Below, in pieces: positions 50,001 through 55,100 of a DNA stretch of 64,000 nucleotides. The stretch covers positions 15,575,501 through 15,639,500 of the forward strand of contig CM050656.1 in assembly GCA_027574665.1 (NCBI GenBank), in the 5' to 3' direction. The first letter of the stretch is position 1; each line of letters begins with the position of its first letter. The notes under the pieces are model-generated. The model was not told the DNA's origin. It made no database searches and worked only from the letters and a program-made list of their open reading frames with translations. Position numbers and translations under genes: made by a program. This DNA comes from Rhynochetos jubatus (lineage: Eukaryota; Chordata; Aves; Eurypygiformes; Rhynochetidae).

Positions 50001-51023
50001 GTGGAAGAATCACAGAATTGACACTAAATTAAGAAATTAAAATGCCACTATTCCCCACAGGAAATACACGTTACTAATTATAAAATGCATCTTTCCTATA
50101 ATGTGTGCAACTGTTTACATTTGGGAATGTTCAATAACCTAACTTTTCTCAAGTCTTACTTCCAAGTACAACTTTGTCCTGAACTACATTAAAGAATTTT
50201 GTTAAAAATACAACTAAGTGATGAAAAGCACATTAGGCAATAACCAGAGCTGTCCTTCTCTGTTTCAGGACATTCACTGAACAATGCCAGGGATACAAGT
50301 GCCATGGATACTCTACCGCTAAATGGTAATTTCAACAACAGCTACTCAATGCGCAATGGAGACTATAACGACAGCGTGCAAGTTGTAGACTGTGGACTAA
50401 GCCTGAATGATACTGCTTTTGAGAAAATGATCATTTCAGAATTAGTGCACAACAACCTGCGGGGCAGCAGCAAGAACCACAACCTGGAGCGCACGCTACC
50501 AGCCAAAGCTGTGATCGGCGGGAGCAGTAGCGAAGATGACGCCATCGTGGCAGATGCCTCATCTTTGATGCACAGTGACGCCGCCGGGCTGGAGCTCCAC
50601 CACAAAGAGCTTGAGGCCCCACTCATTCCTCAGCGGACTCACTCCCTTCTGTACCAGCCCCAGAAGAAAGTGAAGACCGAGGGAACCGACAGCTATGTCT
50701 CGCAGCTGACAGCCGAGGCTGACGACCACCTCCAGTCCCCCAACAGAGACTCTCTTTACACGAGCATGCCCAATCTCAGAGACTCTCCGTATCCAGAGAG
50801 CAGCCCCGACGTTGAAGAAGACCTCTCTCCCTCCAGGAGGAGTGAAAATGAGGACATTTACTACAAGAGCATGCCAAACCTAGGAGCTGGCCATCAGCTT
50901 CAGATGTACTATCAAATCAGCAGGGGTAATAGCGACGGCTATATAATTCCCATTAACAAGGAAGGATGTATTCCAGAAGGGGATGTTAGAGAAGGACAAA
51001 TGCAACTAGTGACAAGCCTTTAA
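1286..51023 (+). CDS. ADGRL2: Latrophilin-2 (adhesion GPCR L2), 3' portion of the gene, 20 main exons plus alternative exons
   Basis: This is an adhesion GPCR of the latrophilin family. Known family members bind teneurins and FLRT proteins at the cell surface through their lectin and olfactomedin domains and signal through G proteins. Joining 1286-1395, 7083-7883, 16104-16400, 16943-17046, 17887-18072, 19130-19168, 22052-22235, 24122-24244, 24525-24730, 25812-25985, 27044-27253, 28262-28482, 29738-29804, 37647-37738, 38569-38613, 38902-38928, 39596-39764, 43432-43560, 43967-44063, 46824-46952 and 50269-51023 keeps one frame. It gives 1387 complete codons plus TAA. All introns are GT-AG. Paralogue choice: the olfactomedin exon reads [20 protein letters not shown] and the tail reads [20 protein letters not shown]. 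Both fit latrophilin-2 as I remember it and differ from latrophilin-1 and -3. The start codon and signal peptide are outside the window. Confidence 0.97.
1396..7082 (+). other. ADGRL2: ADGRL2 intron region (contains the 15-nt microexon)
   Basis: This is AT-rich intronic DNA of about 5.7 kb. Apart from the microexon at 6123-6137, I see no coding similarity. It includes a pyrimidine-rich stretch at about 6360-6420 and a T-rich tract at 6984-7026 ahead of the olfactomedin exon. Short open frames here are random. Confidence 0.8.
6123..6137 (+). CDS. ADGRL2: ADGRL2 15-nt microexon between lectin and olfactomedin domains
   Basis: A 15-base exon is flanked by AG at 6121-6122 and a GTAAAT donor at 6138, with a long pyrimidine tract upstream. 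Inserted between the exons ending at 1395 and starting at 7083, it keeps the frame and changes Y-I-F-V-C into Y-K-V-E-Q-K-V-F-V-C. A KVEQK insert at this exact position is a known splice variant in latrophilins, where it lies in the linker between the lectin and olfactomedin domains and affects partner binding. Presence, phase and splice sites are read directly from the sequence. Its use in this species is inferred. Confidence 0.85.
7083..7883 (+). CDS. ADGRL2: ADGRL2 exon: olfactomedin domain
   Basis: A single 801-nt exon (2 + 266 codons + 1) encodes [13 protein letters not shown] through to EFGPPDPAQ. This is the whole olfactomedin beta-propeller, with hallmarks [66 protein letters not shown] and [20 protein letters not shown]. 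The propeller binds FLRT ectodomains in known latrophilins. The Asp/Asn residues of the central metal site ([10 protein letters not shown]) are intact. The donor is GTAAGA, and the acceptor follows a T-rich tract ending TGTTAG. No frame break or stop is present. Confidence 0.97.
12482..12703 (-). mobile_element. CR1 LINE, 3' end fragment, minus orientation
   Basis: Read on the minus strand, this is the 3' end of a CR1: the close of ORF2 ([19 protein letters not shown] segment around residues for hydrophobic C-terminus) and the 3' UTR ending in degenerate ATTCTATGA units (plus-strand ATAGAATCCTAGAAT at 12487-12501). It is 5'-truncated at about 12703. It sits head to head with the next element and is old, with several mismatches in the terminal repeat. 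Confidence 0.9.
12717..13726 (+). mobile_element. CR1 LINE, 3' half with ORF2 reverse transcriptase remnant
   Basis: This plus-strand CR1 is 5'-truncated within the reverse transcriptase. Visible pieces are GIPQG and LNIF (about 12762-12810), then the catalytic-site motif FADDTK at 12851-12868, [23 protein letters not shown] and the 3' UTR with GAACTAGATGATCTTTAAGG. The 3' end is CCATTCTATT at about 13726. The reading frame is broken by a TAG in the DAI*RDL segment and by frameshifts after EEKDLG, so it is dead. The left end is approximate. Confidence 0.92.
13991..14010 (+). repeat. T20 homopolymer
   Basis: This is an uninterrupted run of 20 T in the intron, 265 bases after the 3' end of the plus-strand CR1. 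It is likely to vary in length between individuals and assemblies. Confidence 0.9.
16104..16400 (+). CDS. ADGRL2: ADGRL2 exon: Ser/Thr-rich stalk and start of hormone-receptor motif
   Basis: The 297-nt exon begins [14 protein letters not shown] and continues as a Thr/Ser/Pro-rich linker (SEQ features [13 protein letters not shown] and [13 protein letters not shown]), a likely site of dense O-glycosylation. It then enters the HormR motif with [20 protein letters not shown] and [10 protein letters not shown]. The Cys and Trp residues of the HormR fold are present. The stalk is the least conserved part of the protein compared with the mammalian sequence as I remember it. Donor GTATTG is weaker than most in this gene. 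Confidence 0.96.
16401..16942 (+). other. ADGRL2: ADGRL2 intron, 0.54 kb
   Basis: I see nothing in this short intron other than the flanking splice signals; it ends TTGTAG. Confidence 0.85.
16943..17046 (+). CDS. ADGRL2: ADGRL2 exon: hormone-receptor motif, second half
   Basis: The 104-nt exon encodes [20 protein letters not shown] then [14 protein letters not shown]. It supplies the last two HormR cysteines and the conserved GTWN and HWV motifs. One N-glycosylation sequon (NCT) is visible. Its donor is AAG|GTTGGT, a GT site with poor match at +3 and +4, so its efficiency may depend on enhancers; the phase (0) fits the next exon exactly. Confidence 0.96.
17047..17886 (+). other. ADGRL2: ADGRL2 intron, 0.84 kb
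   Basis: AT-rich, no recognisable feature; the acceptor is CATTTCAG. Confidence 0.85.
17887..18072 (+). CDS. ADGRL2: ADGRL2 exon: GAIN domain, N-terminal helices
   Basis: The exon is 186 nt, 62 codons in phase 0, encoding [20 protein letters not shown] and onward through [20 protein letters not shown] to AGRSYNK. This is the helical subdomain A of the GAIN fold that surrounds the self-cleaved peptide. It ends in AAG|GTACAC and joins either the 39-nt exon at 19130 or, if that is skipped, the exon at 22052, both in phase 0. Confidence 0.96.
18073..19129 (+). other. ADGRL2: ADGRL2 intron, 1.06 kb
   Basis: No feature recognised. The acceptor end is CTTACTAAAAAG, where the purine run next to the AG makes a weak 3' splice site. 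Confidence 0.85.
19130..19168 (+). CDS. ADGRL2: ADGRL2 39-nt exon in the GAIN domain, likely cassette
   Basis: Thirteen codons read [13 protein letters not shown], a segment present in latrophilins between YNK and [10 protein letters not shown]. The exon is phase 0 on both sides, so skipping removes 13 residues without a frameshift. The acceptor is weak (AAAAAG) while the donor GTATCT is moderate, which fits regulated inclusion. The segment carries one cysteine and five basic residues. Existence is clear from sequence; alternative use is inferred. Confidence 0.92.
19169..22051 (+). other. ADGRL2: ADGRL2 intron, 2.9 kb
   Basis: No transposon recognised. The middle part (about 20510-21000) looks denser in transcription-factor-like motifs than the rest and is listed separately. 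A run of short direct repeats (CAATGCA-type units) occurs at about 21090-21150. Confidence 0.75.
20510..21000 (+). promoter_or_regulatory. Candidate conserved intronic regulatory block
   Basis: This stretch has a perfect POU octamer ATGCAAAT (20597-20604), a homeodomain-type TAATTAAT palindrome (20886-20893) and further TAAT cores, in sequence of balanced composition without homopolymers. Such texture is common in deeply conserved enhancers of neural genes. This is pattern recognition only; no alignment was possible and the edges are arbitrary. Confidence 0.25.
22052..22235 (+). CDS. ADGRL2: ADGRL2 exon: GAIN domain
   Basis: The 184-nt exon encodes [20 protein letters not shown], then [20 protein letters not shown] and [20 protein letters not shown]. 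It forms the end of GAIN subdomain A and the switch into the beta-rich subdomain B. Donor GTAAGT is strong. One base carries over to complete a Val codon with the next exon. Confidence 0.96.
22236..24121 (+). other. ADGRL2: ADGRL2 intron, 1.9 kb
   Basis: AT-rich intronic DNA without recognisable repeats or coding similarity; it ends in a T-rich tract and CTTAG. Confidence 0.85.
24122..24244 (+). CDS. ADGRL2: ADGRL2 exon: GAIN domain beta subdomain
   Basis: The 123-nt exon encodes [20 protein letters not shown] followed by [20 protein letters not shown]. It matches the latrophilin GAIN segment after PTENI. Compared with the mammalian protein as remembered, LEVAVLSTEGQIQDFKFP has become [18 protein letters not shown], a cluster of conservative changes. 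Donor GTGAGT. Confidence 0.95.
24496..24520 (+). repeat. ADGRL2: T25 homopolymer inside a 3' splice site
   Basis: Twenty-five consecutive T are followed by GTAG and the exon at 24525. The tract is the polypyrimidine tract of this acceptor. Confidence 0.92.
24525..24730 (+). CDS. ADGRL2: ADGRL2 exon: GAIN domain beta subdomain
   Basis: The 206-nt exon encodes [20 protein letters not shown], then [40 protein letters not shown] and HFTLEHID. Sequons NAT and NST are seen. These strands precede the GPS. It ends on a codon boundary with donor GTGAGT. The preceding intron is only 280 bases. Confidence 0.96.
24731..25811 (+). other. ADGRL2: ADGRL2 intron, 1.1 kb
   Basis: AT-rich; nothing recognised. 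Confidence 0.85.
25812..25985 (+). CDS. ADGRL2: ADGRL2 exon: GPS cleavage site and tethered agonist
   Basis: The 174-nt exon encodes [20 protein letters not shown], then [36 protein letters not shown]. It holds all four GPS cysteines, both structural tryptophans and the HL^T self-cleavage site; the Thr codon is 25947-25949. Cleavage there leaves TNFAILM as the tethered (Stachel) agonist that activates the membrane domain. Cleavage residues are intact, so autoproteolysis is expected. The last codon is GTG (Val), where I recall Ala in mammals. Confidence 0.97.
25986..27043 (+). other. ADGRL2: ADGRL2 intron, 1.06 kb
   Basis: No feature recognised; the acceptor is TTTCTAG. Confidence 0.85.
27044..27253 (+). 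CDS. ADGRL2: ADGRL2 exon: transmembrane helices 1 and 2
   Basis: The exon has 70 codons in phase 0. YKDGVHELL is followed by hydrophobic TM1 ([20 protein letters not shown]), the first intracellular loop [15 protein letters not shown], and TM2 [16 protein letters not shown], ending DKTAYK. The RNTIHKNLC motif is typical of adhesion GPCRs. Donor GTAAGT. Confidence 0.97.
27254..28261 (+). other. ADGRL2: ADGRL2 intron, 1.0 kb
   Basis: AT-rich; nothing recognised. It ends in a strong pyrimidine tract and TTTGCAG. Confidence 0.85.
28262..28482 (+). CDS. ADGRL2: ADGRL2 exon: transmembrane helices 3 and 4
   Basis: The 221-nt exon begins [20 protein letters not shown] (TM3), continues [20 protein letters not shown] into the second intracellular loop [10 protein letters not shown], then TM4 [20 protein letters not shown]. 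The TM3 cysteine (IAC) pairs with the second-loop cysteine in the next exon (CWLH). Two trailing bases plus one from the next exon make Ala. Donor GTAAGT. Confidence 0.97.
28483..29737 (+). other. ADGRL2: ADGRL2 intron, 1.26 kb
   Basis: Holds a TA/CATA microsatellite (28975-29019); otherwise nothing recognised. Confidence 0.85.
28975..29019 (+). repeat. (CATA)n/(TA)n microsatellite
   Basis: A short CATA run passes into about eleven TA units. It is likely to be polymorphic in length. Confidence 0.88.
29738..29804 (+). CDS. ADGRL2: ADGRL2 exon: second extracellular loop and start of helix 5
   Basis: The 67-nt exon encodes [20 protein letters not shown] and IL. CWL carries the cysteine that bonds to TM3, and the rest starts TM5. 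The exon ends after FIIL on a codon boundary, and TM5 continues 7.8 kb later. Donor GTAAGA. Confidence 0.95.
34553..34660 (-). mobile_element. Old CR1 LINE 3' fragment
   Basis: The plus strand reads GTTGGAAGGGACTTCAGGAG and then TCTGGTCCAACCTCCAGCTC and GACCGGGTTGCTCAG, the reverse complement of a CR1 3' UTR of a different subfamily from those at 12482 and 63342. The terminal ATTCTATGA units are nearly gone, so it is an old copy. Boundaries are approximate. Confidence 0.75.
36228..36271 (+). repeat. Perfect 22-bp tandem duplication
   Basis: The unit starting GATTGCTCTTAGG and ending AGTAGGAAT occurs twice with no gap and no mismatch (36228-36249 and 36250-36271). It is intronic; no function is seen. 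Confidence 0.95.
37647..37738 (+). CDS. ADGRL2: ADGRL2 exon: end of helix 5 and third intracellular loop
   Basis: The 92-nt exon encodes [20 protein letters not shown] then [10 protein letters not shown] plus two bases AA. It completes TM5 and opens intracellular loop 3. The AA carry-over gives Asn with the 45-nt exon (AA+T) or Lys if splicing goes straight to 39596 (AA+A). Donor GTAAGT. Confidence 0.95.
37739..38568 (+). other. ADGRL2: ADGRL2 intron, 0.83 kb
   Basis: No feature recognised apart from a long pyrimidine tract (about 38520-38560) ahead of the CACCAG acceptor. Confidence 0.85.
38569..38613 (+). CDS. ADGRL2: ADGRL2 45-nt exon in intracellular loop 3, likely cassette
   Basis: The exon encodes [15 protein letters not shown] within intracellular loop 3. 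It starts with one base and ends with two, the same phase as its neighbours, so it can be skipped or included without a frameshift. Tyrosine-rich (four Tyr in 15 residues when counted to the joined codon region) and acidic. The segment is known from latrophilin-2. Donor GTAAGA. Confidence 0.92.
38902..38928 (+). CDS. ADGRL2: ADGRL2 27-nt exon in intracellular loop 3, likely cassette
   Basis: This tiny exon encodes YEDNKPFIK (the final Lys is completed downstream) between CTTTCTAG and GTAAGA. Only 288 bases separate it from the 45-nt exon. Both are phase-matched to the flanking exons, giving four possible in-frame versions of the loop that contacts G proteins. The sequence is a clear match to latrophilin-2; regulated use is inferred. 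Confidence 0.92.
38929..39595 (+). other. ADGRL2: ADGRL2 intron, 0.67 kb
   Basis: Nothing recognised; the acceptor is TTTTACAG. Confidence 0.85.
39596..39764 (+). CDS. ADGRL2: ADGRL2 exon: transmembrane helices 6 and 7
   Basis: The 169-nt exon encodes [20 protein letters not shown] (TM6), then [20 protein letters not shown] and [16 protein letters not shown] (TM7 and start of helix 8). The toggle-like GLTWSFGLL and [10 protein letters not shown] motifs of class B2 receptors are intact. Where I recall NEETIVMAYLFTIF in mammals, this copy has [14 protein letters not shown]. Donor GTAAGT. Confidence 0.97.
39765..43431 (+). other. ADGRL2: ADGRL2 intron, 3.7 kb
   Basis: AT-rich with a purine-rich, more GC-rich patch at about 40540-40830. 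Open frames there on both strands show no similarity to a known family. No repeats recognised. Confidence 0.8.
43432..43560 (+). CDS. ADGRL2: ADGRL2 exon: membrane-proximal cytoplasmic tail
   Basis: The exon has 43 codons in phase 0: [20 protein letters not shown] then [20 protein letters not shown] and GTQ. It follows TM7. The three cysteines (KCFRHSYCC) are possible palmitoylation sites, and the Ser/Thr-rich end is a possible phosphorylation region; both are inference. The whole exon could be skipped without a frameshift. Donor GTAACC is weaker than most. Confidence 0.95.
43561..43966 (+). other. ADGRL2: ADGRL2 intron, 0.41 kb
   Basis: Nothing recognised; the acceptor is GTTAACAG. Confidence 0.85.
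43967..44063 (+). CDS. ADGRL2: ADGRL2 exon: cytoplasmic tail
   Basis: The 97-nt exon encodes [20 protein letters not shown] then [12 protein letters not shown] and one base. Basic and Ser-rich, matching the tail of latrophilins. Donor GTCAGT. An internal GTGACA after TTTATCTCAG is not needed, since the reading frame continues as SGDINS, as in the family. Confidence 0.95.
44064..46823 (+). other. ADGRL2: ADGRL2 intron, 2.8 kb
   Basis: AT-rich; A-rich tract at about 45540-45552; nothing else recognised. It ends in TTTTGCTTTAG. Confidence 0.8.
46824..46952 (+). CDS. ADGRL2: ADGRL2 exon: cytoplasmic tail before the C-terminal splice switch
   Basis: The 129-nt exon encodes [20 protein letters not shown], then [20 protein letters not shown] and SP, ending with one base G. 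The G joins GA of the exon at 50269 (Gly, long tail) or CA of the exon at 47764 (Ala, short tail). Donor GTGTGC is a poor match to consensus, in line with regulated use. Confidence 0.95.
46953..46976 (+). other. ADGRL2: Possible intronic polyadenylation or retained-intron end
   Basis: If the weak GTGTGC donor is not used, the frame reads on as GVLILPE and stops at TAA 46973-46975, which overlaps an AATAAA at 46971-46976. This could give a truncated receptor tail. No evidence of use is visible. Confidence 0.25.
46977..50268 (+). other. ADGRL2: ADGRL2 intron region around the 52-nt cassette
   Basis: Apart from the cassette exon at 47764-47815 I recognise no further exon. There is an A19 run at 49747-49765. 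Otherwise this is AT-rich unique DNA. Confidence 0.8.
47764..47815 (+). CDS. ADGRL2: ADGRL2 52-nt frame-shifting cassette exon for a short C-terminus
   Basis: CTTTCCTCTAG precedes CA ACC TAC AGA GAG and the exon ends AT|GTAAAT. It continues the tail as [17 protein letters not shown]. Because 52 is not a multiple of three, the last exon is then read in a second frame as [20 protein letters not shown] and stops at TAA 50327-50329. A tail of this kind (ATYRET and [11 protein letters not shown]) is present in latrophilin isoforms as I remember them. The splice sites, the ATYRET identity and a clean second frame together make chance unlikely. The short form loses the PDZ ligand. Confidence 0.85.
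50269..51023 (+). CDS. ADGRL2: ADGRL2 last coding exon: long cytoplasmic tail with PDZ ligand
   Basis: This 755-nt exon begins [20 protein letters not shown] and ends [14 protein letters not shown] with TAA at 51021-51023. The C-terminal TSL is a class I PDZ ligand; latrophilin tails are known to bind SHANK proteins. Two copies of a Tyr-x-x-Ser-Met-Pro-Asn-Leu-like motif occur ([11 protein letters not shown] and [11 protein letters not shown]). Acidic and Ser-rich segments ([24 protein letters not shown]) are likely phosphorylation regions. The first 61 bases are also open in a second frame, which the 52-nt cassette would use. The frame is intact and close to mammalian latrophilin-2. Confidence 0.97.
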
Positions 51024-51322
51024 TAGTGTAGCAAAGAAATATTAAAGGCCACGTACAAGTATTAAAAAGACTTAATTGGCCACATGCAGGCTCCCTCATA
51101 TCTGCTTGAAGAGACAATTCTGTTGACCCTGTGGTTCTCCGGTAACGGGGATGACTGGACCTCGCAGTTCTGTGAATTTTTATAAAACAAAAACTTTGTA
51201 TATACACAGAGTATACTAAAATGAATTATTTGTTACAAAGAAAAGAAATACCAACAAGGTATTTTAAGATATCTTCTGCTGCTGAATTTAACAAAATTGT
51301 GAAAAAAAAAAAAAAAAAGGTA

Positions 51323-51328
51323 AATAAA
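51323..51328 (+). terminator. ADGRL2: Candidate polyadenylation signal (proximal)
   Basis: AATAAA lies 300 bases after the stop codon, just after an A-rich run that could also cause internal oligo-dT priming in cDNA libraries. Confidence 0.35.
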
Positions 51329-51686
51329 CACTTTCCAGCCATTTAACTGCAGCAGTTTGTGAACTAAATTTGTAAATATGGCTGCACCATTGTTTTTTTT
51401 TCTAGGCCTACATTGTATTATATACAAGGCGTAGGCTCTAAAATCCTGTGGGACAAATTTACTGTACCTTACTATTCCTGACAAGACTTGCAAAAGCAGG
51501 AGAGATATTCTGCATCACTTTGCAGTTCACTGCAAATCTTTTCCATTAGGGCAAAGATTGAATACATGTCTAACCACTAGCAATCAAGCCACAGGCCTTA
51601 TTTCATATATTTCCTCAACTGTACAATGAACCGTTCTCATGAAAAAATGGCTAAAGAAATTCTATTTTGTTCTATTGCTAGGGTAA

Positions 51687-51692
51687 AATAAA
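51687..51692 (+). terminator. ADGRL2: Candidate polyadenylation signal (middle)
   Basis: AATAAA is followed within 20 bases by a TTTGTGT stretch that could act as the downstream GU-rich element. This makes it a good candidate. Confidence 0.45.
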
Positions 51693-52135
51693 TACCTTTG
51701 TGTCCAACTGAAATATAATTGTCATTAAAAAATAATTTTAAAAGAGTTTGAAGAAAATATTGTGAAAAGCTCTTGGTTGCACATATGTTATAAGCTGTTT
51801 TCTTACACTCTGTTCATAGTACGGTAGTATGTTTAAAATGCAAGTTCTACCCGTTTTCACTTATTTTTCACTGTAAACAGTGTTCTGCTTTGACAAGTTA
51901 GTTTTTTATTCTTATGTTCTGAATTTTTATTGCCAAAAAACTTAATTTGGGGGGAAAATTGTTTTAGAAGCCAATTATGCCAAGCCTTGCACAAATTTGG
52001 TATAGCTAACAAAGATTGTAACTCAATTCCCTGTTCATTCTTTAATCAGGGTTGGGTGGTAAGGGTTAAAGGGGACACTGGACACTTCTCACAAGCTTTC
52101 TCGTGACTAAAAGGTGCCTGTCCTTTAAAAAAAAA

Positions 52136-52145
52136 AATAAATAAA
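52136..52145 (+). terminator. ADGRL2: Candidate polyadenylation signals (distal, two overlapping)
   Basis: AATAAATAAA after an A-rich run; two overlapping hexamers 1.1 kb after the stop codon. Confidence 0.4.
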
Positions 52146-55100
52146 ACATAACTATTACTCCTCCATATTCCTTCTGCCTATATTTAGTAATTAATTTATT
52201 TTATGATAAAAATCTAATGAAATGTAAATTGTTTCAACAAAATTCTGCTTTTTTTCATCCCTTTGTGTAAACCTGTTGATAATGAGCCCATCACTAATAT
52301 CCAGTGTAAAGTTTAACACCTGTTTGACAGTAAATAAATGTGAATTTTTTTTCCAAATAGGTAAAATGTGCATTATTATGTAAGAAGCATAATTGGCATC
52401 AGCAGTCCTTCAACCCAGCTGTATCCTGCTTAGAATGGCTTCTTTACATTTCATGATTTAAGTGTCGAGAATACAATAGAAACTGTCTATATAGCTCTAG
52501 AGAAAAAAGGTCATCTTGACTATTCATTACTCTAGTCACAATTGAATAGGATCAAGCTCAGACATAGCAGGGTCATTAGGAAAATGTACTGTAATTTCAT
52601 ATATTTACATAACTTTTAAGTAGACATCTGTACTGAAATTGAAAATAAGGTGGCAAACACCACTGTCATATTCTCGGCAACAGTAATTAGCTGTTAATTA
52701 TTAGTGATGAAGATACATTGTTGCAGTGGGGAAACCATGAATAAGCACCATTTGGATAGCAATCCAAGTGCTATCCAAATAATCAATCCATCACAGCACT
52801 GTTTTGAGTTAGATAAATAAGCATGACTATCCCCATTTTTATCAGACTAGAGAACTGCAGAAGGTGGCTGATGCCCAAGATGATACCTACAAATCAGTGG
52901 CAGCACTCGAAGTCTGAAGTCTTTGGTGTCTTGATTCCCAAGTTTTGTCCCTCTCAACCAGGGCCTCTCAAAGCTAACGCCAAGGACTTAATTTGTCGCA
53001 ACATCCAAAATTGTGTTCTTCCAAATAACTCTAAAATTAATGCCCCATCGTCACAGAGGCCACAGTTTCACGTGTGACCACTGTGACTATATGCATGAGA
53101 AGACTTCAGTTTGAAAGCCGTATCAATTCTCTTACATCCTATGCATTGGAATATATAAAGTCCATTTGGAAAATAAAAGATACATTTGGAAAACGTTTGG
53201 ATTTCAGACAAATATTTTGGGCAAGACTTCCTGCTGTTGAGACAATTCAAACTCTGTGAAAATAAAAATATCCAAGTTGAGATGGAACCATGGGGTTCAG
53301 GTACCCTTAATATATCTGTAATCAGGACTGTGACACCGTAGCAATTGTTCTTGAAGAAAAAGGCATCTTCACCATCGACCCTACTGGTGACTCTTGCCAG
53401 TATGTTCCTTGATACTTAAAAGTTACTATGTTTACAGTAGAGTCACTGGAACATTTAAAATTTGATCAGACACTCTTTACTTCTGTTCAGTAGAGATTCT
53501 TTAAAAAATCTGAAGTCTCTCTGAAAGCAGAATTTGTTCTCATTCAGGGTATACAGCAGACTCTGGAGCAAAGGTTATTCCCTTGGTCTGTCTGGCAACT
53601 GAAAAGCATACTTGCTGCCTTCTAGCTAGGAAAACATGTCTTAGGGGTTTAAAAACTGTGGTGCTCAAGTAATTACAGTACACATGACCTAATAACATCA
53701 CCATCAGCAGAATCTTCAACCCTAGTTCGAGCAAGTACTCCTTTGTGTCTAACTAAAGGTGGCAAACTACATGCTGGAAAAAGGTTTGTAGCATTGTGAT
53801 CTTAAATACATACTCAATTGCAAATGTAACAAGTAATCATAAAACAAGAAACTAGCTGATGAACCTAAGATGAACCAGCTGAACCTAAGTATCATAAGGG
53901 AATTCTTTTGTTAGCTTCTTTGTAATGTAGCTGTTGCTTTTTAGTGAGCCTGGTTTTTTTAATGTTATGCTAGTGAGTGTCCTGTGTTTAGCTAGCAGCT
54001 AGCAGCCGATACCTTGCCAAATTTCTGTTGGTGTAACTTCTCAGTGTAGTGGGTTACAATATGATTATATAGCTGACAGCTTATTGTAATTTCTTTATGT
54101 TCTCTCTCACGTTCCTGCCATCTTGTCTTGGGATCAGAAGGACAGAAGAATTCAGAGGAAGAGTTCGAGAATAGAGAAATGATGACAGCAGAATTAATGG
54201 AAACAAGTGTTTCTTCAGGGTCATCAGTTAACCAGTTCCTATGATGGTGCCAAGGATATGCTGCTATTTTAGGCACTGTCAGAAGAGCTGTAATTTTCTT
54301 ATGGCTAGTAATCTCCTGTTAGTATCAGTGTTAACCCTACTGGCTCAGTTCAATTCTTCCTTGTAACTTCAGTCCAGTTATATTAATTCCTACAAAAAGA
54401 TTAAATGGGATGTGCATTTAGTGAACTGTTGTATAATGGTGCTATGCATTGTTTAATATAAAATACATCTCAATTCTACATAAGTGAACCATAACATGAA
54501 GAAATGCAACACTGATAATACCTTTATAGTTAAAATTAACCTTTATCTGTGAATTCTACGATACACCTTTGCTTCTTTTAAATTGGAAATGACATTACTA
54601 ATAAAGTTTACATCTATTCACTTATGTAGGCAATAAAAGGTGTTTCAAATTGACATAAGTTATGGATAAAATATGTGTAATATTTTATGTCCTAATTTTT
54701 AAGGAAATTTTTTTCTGAACCACTCAGAACAGACTTTAACAGAACAATAAAAAAAGTAAACAGTCCCTATGTACTGTTGTTATCCCACTTTGCCTCAAAA
54801 CTAGCAAAACCTGTCTTCTAGACTTGATTATACAACAACATATGTTAGTGTAAAGTTTTATCCCTGAATAAAGTTATTTTTTAAATCAAGCAAGGCTGCA
54901 GGTAGACAATTATATATGTACAAACATCTTCACTGGGGTTTTAACTCACTAATTCACTAGGGGACAATGGAGAATGAAAAGTGATGGGACACAGCAGTAA
55001 TTCTTCAGTCCCACCTCCGCTGTAGCCCTGCAAAGACACACCAGGGATGTCACAGTACAGCATAGCTTAGATTTAAAAAAAAAAAAAAACCACAAAAACA

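Larger units (their letters stand above)
51024..52145 (+). other. ADGRL2: Probable ADGRL2 3' UTR
   Basis: AT-rich, non-coding sequence after the stop codon. It holds an A-run at about 51302-51318 and several AATAAA hexamers listed separately. The true 3' end cannot be fixed without transcript data and may lie further right. Confidence 0.7.

Noticed and set aside
7083..51023. The gene could be ADGRL3 or ADGRL1.
   Set aside because: The olfactomedin exon ([36 protein letters not shown]) and tail ([15 protein letters not shown]) match latrophilin-2 as remembered and differ at these places from latrophilin-3 (KGVYQSEHLFES-type start) and latrophilin-1.
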